A DNA stretch of 64,000 nucleotides from Basidiobolus meristosporus CBS 931.73. Taxonomy: Eukaryota > Basidiobolomycota > Basidiobolomycetes > Basidiobolales > Basidiobolaceae. The notes under the pieces were generated by a model, which worked only from the letters and a program-made list of their open reading frames with translations, searched no databases and was not told the DNA's origin. Below, in pieces: positions 21,206 through 31,314 of the stretch (positions are counted from its first letter, which is position 1; each line of letters opens with the position of its first letter). A program made the translations under genes and the position numbers. The stretch is taken from the NCBI GenBank assembly GCA_002104905.1, contig MCFE01000009.1, positions 124,001 through 188,000 of the forward strand. Reading direction: 5' to 3'.

Positions 21206-23305
21206 ATGATGTCGATTTGTTCCTTTTATTGGGTCTTCCTGGTGGTCCCAGAGATACATGCACACTAAATGCTTCAACACAGAACCCCCTGATTCGAATT
21301 CCCAGTGGTAGATGATTTTCTTCAGTTGTACTAATATGCGGATACTTCTATAAGAGGGGTGGGTTTGGAGTGTGACGTTTGTTTACCCGATATTCTGTTC
21401 TCACCAATAGCTTCTAAGTAAATTTACTGGCAGCTGTACTACCGACGCAATAGGAGCTTGGCAGAAATGAACATTATTCAGTATACCAACCGGTTTAGTA
21501 TCATTACACTTCCTTTACCATATGCCCCTAGACTCTATGGAGGGTTCAATGATCAGGCCCATGCCCCCGTCATTCAATAGAGCTAGAAGACCTCGTCACT
21601 TGACGTTGTGTGTGGTTAGACCATATGAATCATCAGCAGTATGCTTAGTAGGGGTAAAATATTCGCTGTCTTGGGAACATGGATATGATTCAGCTTCTAT
21701 TTGATGCGATCAGATATACTCATTCACCATTCATGATGAGAATTTCCAACCTGGAATCTTTGCTGGGATAAAATCATGTGCTGCCAATTTTGTTAGAAAG
21801 ACAGTGTTTTGACATCATAACTGGTGAATGAAATTTTGCATGGGGACCTAAATGAAGGGACATAATTGAATACAGTTCCTAACCTTGTAGATTTTATTCA
21901 GGTTGGATTTTTGCTGATATTAATACGGTACTCTGATGTAGTATAGTGACTACCTTATATTGATAGTACAACTTTTGTTACACAGGTACCAATCCAAGAA
22001 GTGAGCGGAACTTGGAATCTGGTTGAAATTAGATTCTGGTGACAGAAGGCAATTGGTAATTAGCTATTACATCTCCAGTCTGGTACACATTCAGAATGGA
22101 ATAAGTTTTGAGGCTGGATAGCACTGGGCCTGCTAGGGCAATACAGACCACAAATGATATTTAGAGCTTTCTGTAGGCATGTGTTGCTGGGTATCTAATT
22201 TTCTAACAGCAATTTTTCATGAAAATTGGTAGGGCATATATCTTTTGACATGGGTGATCATACTTGGGACATGGATATTTTTAGGTACATGAATGTGTCG
22301 ACTATCCGTATTTCAAGTTGCTCCAAGCGCACTCTTCCCAGTATAAGTGAACTGTTGAAACCTACCTATTTCAGAATACCCACTTTAACTCTATTCATAC
22401 CTGGTATAAAGATGCACACAGTTACCACAATAGTGTTGAGACCATGATCCTTGGATAGTTTGGCTGATTGAACGAATGGCTGCAAGGTTCAGTGATGAAT
22501 GTCAGGAGAGGCTTCCTTTTCGGACGTCGACTATCCAAAGCAGAATTTGTGAAACATCTCCCTCAATGTATAAGTGTTCCGTGCTGATTTTACAGCGGCA
22601 TTAATATGAGGGCACTTCCAACTATTACCGGGTTCTTTTCTAGACATATCAATAGACCTTTATTCATGCGCTATTTGATTCGGGCCCTCTTCTATAAGCA
22701 CGCTGATCGCCAAGAACTTTCCAGTTGAATGTTCGTGTAGGGCTTGAAGTGTAATGGGCAATAGACTGGCACATCAAGCTATATGATATATCACTTTCAT
22801 TGGCTTTACCTTTACCTTTCTTCCAGCGTGATCGATACTTGGCCACATGGTTTGCAACCGATTCTTATCCAATGACTACAATGAATAAGAAACCATACCC
22901 CCCACTCGCCTCCTCCAAGATAGCCATAACAGGATTGATTTGACATTCAAACATTAATAATCAGTCAGGATATTGTCCTTACGGCGCATTAAAGCTCAAT
23001 GACGTCCTTGTATACTATATTTTTATCATTCATTGGAAAGGCCTGCTACACTGGAACGTTGGGAACTTCAATCGACTTTGTATGTCCCGTTTCCGCCGGA
23101 AACAACCTCAGAGTAACCCAATGAAAGATATTTTCAAGCAATAGATGTATTTATTCTGGTTACATTATTTACTATCTCATCACAGAATAGCCGAATAGAG
23201 ATAGCATACATACTTTGACTGGTTTGACAGGATGAGAATCTGACACAAACGCAATCTCACCTACCTAGATGGAGGCTAGGTTACCTCCTTGGTGGACTCG
23301 ACTCC
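21206..23305. other. Gene-free spacer between B3 and A3
   Basis: No supportable gene. About 21420-21500 is a diverged copy of about 15230-15330. Near 23148 the complement carries CCAGAATAAAT, a likely poly(A) signal for A3. Confidence 0.45.
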
Positions 23306-23596
23306 TTAACAGTAGGCATCGTTAGGGTTTCTCTTCAACCAGCCCAACAGTCTTTGAAGTGATCTCCGGTCTGTACCCACGATGTAGGTGAGAGCATCAG
23401 CTGGGCATCGCAACGACGTCTCACATATAAAGATGACCTGTCCACGATAACAGAAGGCAATAATCCCATTCTGTTTGAAGATAATTCTTGGGTAGTTTCT
23501 CGGTGTGAACGGATGGCGACGTGAGGAATTTTCCTGCGCCCCTACGACAAAAAGCATGGTGGTACATCCAAGAAGCAGTGTTGGGATATACTTCAT
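23306..23596 (-). CDS. Small secreted protein, core family, copy A3
   Basis: A 96-aa predicted secreted protein. Signal peptide MKYIPTLLLGCTTMLFVVGA, then QENSSRRHPFTPRNYPRIIF (Gly of the signature replaced by Arg). Cys at 49, 58, 64 and 96 (class I). Ends KRNPNDAYC. More diverged from A1 and A2 than they are from each other, placing it as the A member of the third unit. The Pro at position 5 of the signal peptide is unusual but the hydrophobic run remains. Confidence 0.8.
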   Translation of the reverse strand: MKYIPTLLLGCTTMLFVVGAQENSSRRHPFTPRNYPRIIFKQNGIIAFCYRGQVIFICETSLRCPADALTYIVGTDRRSLQRLLGWLKRNPNDAYC

Positions 23597-24465
23597 TTCA
23601 GGATTTTAACTGATAGTCGGTGGGAACTGGGGCATAGTGCTCTAAGCATTTGGGTCGTGAAACATGGCGTTGTGAGTCCGTGAGTTGTCATCCAACCTAT
23701 TTGGTCAGCAAAGCAATCTGTTCCCGAATTAGAAACGGTACTATACATGGTGTTCAGAAACTTTTGCGAGTTTAAACCGCTGACGTACCGCAGAAACATC
23801 CCCTGTTCATCACTAGCTCAGTGTGGGCGCACATTCTCCTTGAAAAGATAGTCTCCAGGGCCTTTTCATCTAGTGGGATTTTATTTAATGGCCCGCATGT
23901 GGATTTCCATTGGATGATTAAAATACGGTATTCTATTTGGGTCCTTGACAAAGGAGGCTTAGGACACGTTGGGTCATCGAATGACAAATACTCAGCAAAT
24001 ATGTTGTATTGTACATATGTATGGTTAAGGGGGGTTAGAGCAGTCCTGAAGGTCATAATGTAAAGTAGCCGAAAGACTACATTCGCTACGGCAATTGAGT
24101 TCTTGGTCTTAAAGAGATATAAGCTCAAGTGAGGTTTCACCGCAGCACTGTCTCACAGGGTAGGACCAGTATGATCATCATTGGCACGTAGCCATGCTCA
24201 ATGTGTATTCGATTACACTGAGCTTAGTAGTGTGAACTCCGCTCAAAGATGTGATTTTATATTGCAATATGGATATAATCATGCTATGTGGATTGATTTG
24301 CAATCTCGATTGATTAGAAACGCGGTTTCAGTTAGATGTGGGCGGATAGATTGGGAAAGACAACAATAGATTTGCAAATTTTGAGTGGATATCGGAAAAT
24401 TTTACTGACTTTGATGCAACTATATCCCAACGTTGCAAACAACGCGGGGATATAGCGCTATCTCC
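23597..24465. other. Upstream region of A3, diverged copy of the A1/A2 flanks
   Basis: No gene. Contains GAAACATGGCGTTGTGAG (about 23660) and AGTGTGAACTCCGCTC (about 24228), matching positions in the A1 and A2 flanks in the same order. Confidence 0.5.
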
Positions 24466-24756
24466 TCAGCAGTACACATCATCAGGGTTTCTCTTCAACC
24501 TGTTCAAAAGCCTTTCGAGTCTTTCATGGTCATTCTCTAAGGGGTAGCCTGGAGCATCGGCTGGACATTGCAACGCAGTCTCACATATGAAGGTGACTTG
24601 TCCGCGATAACAAAAGGCGAGAATTCCGTGCTGCCTGAAGATAATTCTTGGATAGTTTTCAGGAGTGAATGGATTCCGGGGTGGTGAATCGGCTTGTGCA
24701 CCACTTAAACTAAGTACAGCGATACAAGCAAGTATAAATGGGATGATGTATCTTAT
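24466..24756 (-). pseudogene. Secreted core-family copy E, start codon lost
   Basis: A complete 96-codon frame on the minus strand with signal-peptide-like start (RYIIPFILACIAVLSLSGA), PPRNPFTPENYPRIIF, class I Cys (+9, +15, +47) and end KRNPDDVYC. The codon where all other members have ATG reads ATA. There is no other Met anywhere in the frame and no in-frame ATG in the 30 bases upstream. Nothing else is broken. It is either silenced by this single change or started from a non-AUG codon. Sequence is intermediate between A and F copies. Confidence 0.8.
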
Positions 24757-25901
24757 GTTTAGAAATTGGGGTGAATGTCTATGGAAGGCTTCTGAGCGAG
24801 TCTATTTTGGAGTTTACGGTATATCAGCTTAGGTGGATGACCGGGTGGTCATGAAACATGGCGTTGTAGTATCGAGTAGAACCATCTATCGTGTTAAAAA
24901 AAGCATTGGCTCCTGCGTACGAAATTGGGTGAGAATAACTACCTTGCAAACATTTAGTAAGTGTACCGCCAATATGCTTCCCAATGGGCGCAAGTGAGTC
25001 GGAAGTACTTCTGTTTTGAAGGGCCACCCGTGAGCTTTCATCGAATAGGCAGATTGGAACAGGGTAATTGGGTGTTGGAGATAGCAAGCTTGTGACATAA
25101 CGGATGCCAAGTCACCAATATTTAAGCACTTAAAGGAACGGGGATTTTACCCAAAGCTTTGCCCGATTAAGGAAGAATTTAGAAACAATGTATACAATAT
25201 ATAATCTGAATATATCTGTCAACCAAGTCTCATAGACATCTGGTGAAGGACATACGGTATAGTATGCACGATATGGCAGCTTAATATAGGATCATGTATA
25301 TATGAATGATGAGAGATGCTTCCAGCGCGTGCTGATTGAGTGTGAAAGGGCCATGTCTTGACTTTTTCCAAGAATGACAATCTCTCTCATGGGAACGCTC
25401 GGCACGGCTTGGATCCTACGACCAAAGAGATATACACCCTGAATAGGTTACTGCCTATTATGTTGAACCTACAACTAGTGGCCCTAACATTTTGGGCCGA
25501 TCTTGCTCACTGCGGAATCTCGAAATATTATCAACCAACTTCTAAAATCATTCTTTCCAAAGCTCAACGTATGGATACCGCGTATAGTAGAAAAACACTG
25601 TACCAATAACATCAACCGCGGTGATCATTGGTTGTTCCTTCCATTGCATACCGAGTGGAATACTGGTTTCCCCTACCTCCACGTGTATATGTTATATATT
25701 TATCTTTTAAAGGAGAGCAAATGGCTGCCTGGCTTTTCACTCAATAAACATGAACGATGGTTAGTCACTTCATGGGTGCAAGGATCAAGCGTTTATTCAA
25801 AGGGAGACTAGGTTTGGCCAGTACGGCACATCACGTATAATGGTCTTCAATATTGTTGGTATGTCGTGGATTTGACGGAGAGCCAGACCACCTAGATAAA
25901 T
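24757..25901. other. Gene-free spacer between E and F
   Basis: No gene supported; GAAACATGGCGTTGTAG near 24850 recalls the A flanks, so copy E once carried the same promoter region. Confidence 0.4.
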
Positions 25902-26192
25902 TCAGCAGTAGACGTCATTGGGATTTTCCTTCAGCCTGGCAAGGAAGCTCTCGAGTGTTCTTCGATTTTCCTCCACGTTGTACCCTGGGGCGTCAGCAGG
26001 GCAATCGAGCTCAGTTGCACAGATGTACATGACTTCTCCACGGTAGCAAAACGCTGGAATTCCATGCTGATTGAATATGATACCAGGATAATTCTCAGGA
26101 GTGAATGGATTTCTCGGCGGGGAAGCGGCCTGGACACTTCCTAGTGTGAAAACAGAGGCAAGGGCAAACACGAATGTGAGGAAGGAGCTCAT
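25902..26192 (-). CDS. Small secreted protein, core family, copy F
   Basis: A 96-aa predicted secreted protein at the end of the first array. Signal peptide MSSFLTFVFALASVFTLGSVQA, then SPPRNPFTPENYPGIIFN. Class I Cys at 49, 58, 64 and 96. CPADAPGY and a C-terminal amphipathic segment RRTLESFLARLKENPNDVYC. It is the most diverged intact class I member, with more acidic residues (EE, EL, EN). ATAAAAGG box 39 bases upstream. Confidence 0.82.
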   Translation of the reverse strand: MSSFLTFVFALASVFTLGSVQAASPPRNPFTPENYPGIIFNQHGIPAFCYRGEVMYICATELDCPADAPGYNVEENRRTLESFLARLKENPNDVYC

Positions 26193-26230
26193 TTCTTGGG
26201 AAAGTCCGGTTTTTACTCCTGAGGCTTCGT

Positions 26231-26238
26231 CCTTTTAT
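26231..26238 (-). promoter_or_regulatory. TATA-type box ATAAAAGG of copy F
   Basis: Minus-strand octamer upstream of the ATG at 26192, the same as in B1, B2, B3 and the Asn-rich copy. Confidence 0.5.
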
Positions 26239-27446
26239 TTCATCTTCATAGGAATCGCCTGGAGAGTATGGAATTATGCAAAGCCCGGTAAATCATCAAT
26301 TCCATCATCAGCCAATTCGCACAGTTATGTTAAGGAATCCATAGTCAAATCAGCAGTTGATTTGCGCTCGATTTCAGCAGGAATGCTTTGCCTGTTGGAG
26401 TTTCATAGGAATACCACCAATATGCTGCCAGGTAGACGTACACATCAATATCCCTCAGTATCTCCCAGCACCTGCAGAGATTCTCATCGAATGAGATGAT
26501 AGTGATGGAATAATTGGATCATTCGATAAAGCTGGCTTGGGATATGAGAAACGTTATGTCAGCATAAAAATCCCCCATGGCTCGCAACCTTATTGGCTAC
26601 ATCATTAACATTCTATGAAATGGGAAATACATTCTCAGCTACAATACATTTGTATCTGTACTTCCGTTTGATCCTTCATCAAGCTGTGGTGTGTCACAAG
26701 CGGTGTCGGAGCCATCACGAATTTGAAGTATTAGAGGTTGTGAAGGTATATACCCAATGACAACTGGCAAGCCCCATACCTCGATGTAATACTAAAGTGG
26801 CCAGTATATAACCACGAGAGCACCTACAAATATTGGCTTGGTTTTATTGGCTGAATAAGTATGCATATGGATCCCGTTGAACAGATCGGGGACCGTTGAG
26901 TGTTGCCAGCTGCTTCATGAAGGAACTTCGCAGCATGGTATTGTTAGAGAAGTGGCATGGCCATATTTGACAGTGAGGGTTAAGGAGATTAGTTTGTTTA
27001 TTGGGCTCACTCCACCGGGTGTGATCATGGTGCAGCTGTCATTCTAATGTTTCAGTATATGAAACTCCGAAATATTGAGGTTCCTGGATGTCCCACATCA
27101 CAAGTCGACTCTTGAGAAGAAACCAATTCCATTTGTTATTTTAGGTTTTTATGATCTCCCGAAATTGAATAGGCTATCTGATAAGACTCCTGCAACCCAA
27201 CACTCAACTCTGGTGTAAACCCACCATGGATGTATACGATGCTACACTGAACCTCATTGGTGGAAAGGGCAAGAGATGGAAATTGGCCCCGTACCCTGAT
27301 TCGAGGTCCTTACTCAATCAGATGAGTGAATTAATGGTAAATAATGAATCGAATGGACAAAACAATCTTTGAATCGTCATTCACAGAAGTACGGGCTGGG
27401 ATATTAAACTCTCTTTCACAAACCACACCTATCTTCGTTATACATT
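26239..27446. other. Gene-free border between first array and housekeeping block
   Basis: No gene supported on either strand; only short frames with no family motif or signal peptide. Confidence 0.45.
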
Positions 27447-28180
27447 ATGGTAAGTAGACCCATCGGATGTGACCTTCATCTGAACCACGTATCTCTAACC
27501 GGTCCATTCATTTGCTTAGGCTGACATTTCTGAGGAACAACTGAGTGGTGAGTAGCGAGCGTTTGCCGGGATAACCTATCGCCCACCCCACTAATGCTCC
27601 CCCTTTCCTACCCCGTAAAACACACTTTAGAATACAGAGAAGCTTTCTCGTTATTCGATAAACGCGGGGATGGCGTCTGCCCACCCGAATCCCTTGGGGA
27701 ATTACTCCGTGCTCTTGGTCAGAACCCAACCCAAGCCGATCTTCAAACCATCCTCGATTCTTTAAGTGAGTCCCCTTGAAGTAGCAGCCTCCCTCCCGGT
27801 CTACCCAATAACCTTTCCCCCACCTTTCTAGACAACAAACCCATCGACTTCAACACCTTCCTTGAGATTCTCAACCGTCCTGGTGGCTTCGAACTCTCCG
27901 GCTCGGTGGAAGAGTTCATCCAGGCCTTCCAGGTGTTCGACAAAGATGGAAGTGGCTACATCTCCGCCGGTGAACTACGTTACGGTAAGCAGCACTCTCC
28001 CCCTTTTTTCCTATACATCAATACTGACTGGTCTCGGTGACAACCGCTTACTTAGTCTTGACCAGCCTCGGTGAGAAGTTGACTGAAAACGAGGTGGACG
28101 AGCTGCTCAAGGGGGTGGAGACTGACAAAGAGGGAGCCATCAATTATGAATCCTTCGTAAATATGCTCATGACTGCTTGA
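27447..28180 (+). CDS. cdc4: Cdc4-type essential myosin light chain (EF-hand protein)
   Basis: Five exons: 27447-27449, 27520-27547, 27631-27765, 27832-27984, 28056-28180, giving 147 aa with consistent phases. The protein closely follows fission-yeast Cdc4: YREAFSLFDKRGDG, LLRALGQNPTQADL, FLEILNRPGGFELSG, FIQAFQVFDKDGSGYIS, GELRYVLTSLGEKLTENEVDELLKG. Cdc4 binds IQ motifs of type II/V myosins and is needed for the contractile ring. The third EF loop (DKDGSGYISAGE) looks able to bind calcium; the first (DKRGDGVCPPES) is degenerate, as expected for a light chain. The first exon carries only the ATG. AATAAA lies at 28210-28215. Convergent with the next gene. Confidence 0.93.
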
Positions 28181-28411
28181 GCGCACTTCGCCACTCTACT
28201 TTGTATCTTAATAAACTGGAATTGCTTTCTCATCTCACTCACTGACCCAGGTACAGGCGCAGGTGTACATGTCAAAGGCGGGTTTAATTCGAATAGAATA
28301 GGAAGATATATATATCAAAAGAAAAGCACTCAAAGCAATAATTTAACAGATCGGTAAATAGATGAAATGGAACCGATAGGCGAGGAACGCTCGACCCGTG
28401 GTATTTCGCCT

Positions 28412-29375
28412 TCAAGGAGAGACGGTTTCATTCGTGACCATTCCTACAGGGTTCAACCGGCTGGTGGAGGCTACGGGCACAGATTTACGTTCATTCCAAT
28501 GTTTCTCGAAAACATCGTGACATTTGTCTGCCCCACAATTAGCGAAGTGGATAAGGAAGTCTCCTGGATGATAGAGGTGAAGACTCTGCCAGTCACCCCG
28601 GTCCAAGCCGCATTCATGCTGGTAGGCTGCGGTGAAGGTGCGAAGAAGTGGAAAACTGAAATGATCAACGATAGTTTGATCCTTGCGGTAAAGTCTCTGC
28701 ATGACCCTTTGTTCACCGTAATAGCCACGATCTTGTTGTGCGTATTGAATCATGGTGTTCAAGAAGTCATGGGTCCAGCGACGATTACGTAAAAAGAAAC
28801 TGCCAGTGTTAAGCCCGTTGCAATCCCACGCAATGAGGATATCCTTATTGTTGTAATTGACTATCTTCTCGGAGTCCAGTACATGTTTCTCCAGGGAGAT
28901 AGTAGGGTCCATAATGATGCTGTCAAGATCTATCCACCAGAACCATGATATGCGTGGGTTTTCTTCCATCACTTGTTTCATGTAGGTGATCTTGCTCCAA
29001 GACTGGTAGGAATGGAACACGTGGTTAGCCAACTGCAACAATGCAAAGTGGACAGCAGAGATCTGAATCGGGGAAAGTGCTACCTACCGAATGCAGCTCA
29101 GATTTGGAAATATTGTGCGCGAAAAAGCTGTACCCATGGTATTTGGCATATTCTTGCTTGTTCTCTACAGATCTAGGGAGGTAAAATGGCATGTTCTCAT
29201 CGTATGCCATGACAATGGCGATGTCTTTTGGCTCTATTTTTTCATAGGAGGCACGGAAGGGCACGTTGTTAGGTACGTTCTCAAGGTGCACCGAGGGGGT
29301 TATAGTGATGAAAGTGAAATACAGGATAACACAAGCAATTGCTGTAAGAATCACGCCAACGTATCGTTTTTGCAT
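28412..29375 (-). CDS. GT34-family Golgi glycosyltransferase (Gma12/Mnn10-like)
   Basis: Two exons, 29088-29375 and 28412-29032 with a 55-nt intron, 302 aa. The ATG at 29375 was chosen because it directly precedes a type II membrane anchor (MQKRYVGVILTAIACVILYF); the longer frame upstream starts with a non-ATG codon. Family hallmarks are KYHGYSFF, SWSKITYMKQVM, the DxD metal site in WFWWIDLDSIIMD, NTGSFFLRN and the late HFANCGADKC. GT34 includes fungal alpha-1,2-galactosyltransferases and alpha-1,6-mannosyltransferases that extend N-glycan outer chains in the Golgi lumen; which donor sugar is used cannot be told. Convergent with cdc4 (232-base gap). Confidence 0.88.
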
Positions 29376-30158
29376 TTTTTGCGTTGTTGTGCAAGAAGTT
29401 CCTGTTGAACTGGGAGGGGGAGGGAGTCGTAAGGTAAGAGACACCTAGGAGTCGACTACGAATGATTCAAACAAAAGAAAAAGGGAGAGGTTGACGAAAG
29501 TATGATCGTATCTATGACTTGGCGCAGATCCCCGACCCCCGACCCCCGATCGTCATTTTCAATGACCATGAGCCTCTAGATGATTGCGATAATATAAATA
29601 GAATCAATGTACCAATCTGAAGGCACTAGGATGAAAAATAAGTAGTTGAAACAGCGATCGCCAATTATGGAGAGTATATTTCGTCAGTGCATTCCAGTCA
29701 GGCCTCCCAATTCTGCTGATACTTAGAGCCGAGGCGGAATGGTTAAAACCGTTAACATAATGAATACTGCCAAATATGCCAACTATGCTATATTTCATCT
29801 CCGACCTCCATCGTGTAACGTTTTACCAGCCACTTCCCTTGCCATGAAGCAGAGCTATCTGTAGTGCTAGTGTGAATCATCAGCTAGTACTAAATATAGG
29901 GGTAGCGGCTCCATCTATGAGAGCCAATGGAGGATAGATTACTATCCTTACACCACGGAGATTTCGTTCAGCTAATTTTGGGATTTACGCCGTCGAGAGT
30001 TAATCACATCGCCTATGTTCTGGTTTACGAATACAGATGCCGATGGGATCGCTCAAGATGGATTTTAATGGTTATCAGGTCAAGCATACAGGAAGTGGGA
30101 TGTTTAGCGTCGTTCTATACTCTACATGAAATTAACTTAAATGGGTGACTTTGGTTTA
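29376..30158. other. Intergenic region
   Basis: No gene supported. A short C-rich tandem run (CCCCGA repeated) lies at about 29528-29549, in the promoter side of the GT34 gene. Confidence 0.5.
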
Positions 30159-30686
30159 TCAGTAGCTATCTAATACTCGGCTTCCATAATTCAGGCTCAC
30201 GAACACCAAACTACCCAAGATGACGATGTGCGTCATGTCCCGCCCTGCTGCATTGTTTGCCTCCTTTGATAGGGGGCCGTGTGTGGGGAGTGTCCTATTG
30301 CTGGCAGAGATACCTGGAACACCACCACCCTGCGTCGAGGATGCGCTAGGGAGAGGATCAGGGATAGGGTAGCCGTTGCTTGCACATGCAAGAATGGCAT
30401 CATTTCTATCTTTCTCGGTCGGCAATTGATCAGAGTTCATGGATTTTGCGGAGCAAGTGGCGCAATTCATGAAGTTGTTGATATATTGCCTCGTACACAA
30501 GCAGTCACGATATGCCGTTTGTGCCGCAAGGGGTTGTGTCCTGGAATTGGCGATCTTCTCCACGCACCCCTTGGGTAGGTTGTTAAAACAACTGGTGCAT
30601 TGAGGGATGTTGGGAATTCCGCCGGCGCTAACGCCAAGCATCGAGGTGATAGTGCAAAGCATCAGTATTGACTTGGTAGGCATCAT
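30159..30686 (-). CDS. Cys-rich secreted protein, probable GPI anchor
   Basis: A 175-aa single-exon protein of no family I can name. Signal peptide about residues 1-22. The mature part has exactly eight Cys (30, 33, 41, 62, 64, 75, 78, 101), beginning C-x2-C-x7-C and including a CLC and a CATC motif. A Pro/Ser/Gly-rich, probably extended stretch follows (about 106-145) with one N-glycosylation site (NRT, 130). A hydrophobic C-terminus (151-167) ends in a short polar tail, as in GPI-anchor signals. Eight Cys before a Ser-rich stalk and GPI signal recalls CFEM-type surface proteins, but the spacing is not an obvious CFEM match. Two adjacent ATG codons at the start; the upstream one (30686) is taken. 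Confidence 0.75.
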   Translation of the reverse strand: MMPTKSILMLCTITSMLGVSAGGIPNIPQCTSCFNNLPKGCVEKIANSRTQPLAAQTAYRDCLCTRQYINNFMNCATCSAKSMNSDQLPTEKDRNDAILACASNGYPIPDPLPSASSTQGGGVPGISASNRTLPTHGPLSKEANNAAGRDMTHIVILGSLVFVSLNYGSRVLDSY

Positions 30687-31314
30687 GATTAAGGATTACA
30701 GGTTACGTTGAAAAGGGTTAGGTTGAAGCCTAGGTTAGAGCAAAGGGTGTTAGTGATAAACCAAGGTGAAGATGAATGTCGGGAAAACCAGGCTTTATAG
30801 CAGCGCAGCATTCATGGGCATCGGGGAAATTTGAGAATTGCAGAAGATACTCAACTTCATCTTGCCCTGGCAGTGTTTTAAGGAATTGTATCATTGAATC
30901 CTTTCAAGATATTGAAGGAATGCATAAAAACATCAATGACCTCAGGTTGTTTCGGTACGTTTCAGCGGTTACGCTTGGCCACTGAGGTAAACTAACGACT
31001 GGCATGCATCAAAACATACTTATTCCTCGAGATGGATGATGAAACAGATGCGGGAGTCCATTCCTTCTAACAAGGCCGGGTGGTGGCTTGGATAATGCTG
31101 GTGGATACGAATATAATGTACAGCGTTTATTTCGAATCGCATTCACGTCTGCGTGACCCACTTTCCTGATGCGTCCTTTTTTTTCAAAATTAAGAAAATC
31201 ATTTCCCATAGTAATTTTGTAACTCCCCTACAATCCTTTGGTAGGACTTGTTTTCCCCTTCTTTTTTTTCTGTTCTACCTCCCCTTTCTTGCCCCCCTCA
31301 GAGGTACCTTTGTC
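30687..31314. other. Divergent promoter region
   Basis: Intergenic between the GPI-type gene (minus) and the DUF2009 gene (plus); pyrimidine-rich just before the latter. No gene. Confidence 0.5.

Noticed and set aside
31153..31314. Upstream extension of the DUF2009 protein
   Set aside because: Begins with a non-ATG codon or weak start and crosses a pyrimidine tract; the family starts later. The ATG at 31315 is preferred.
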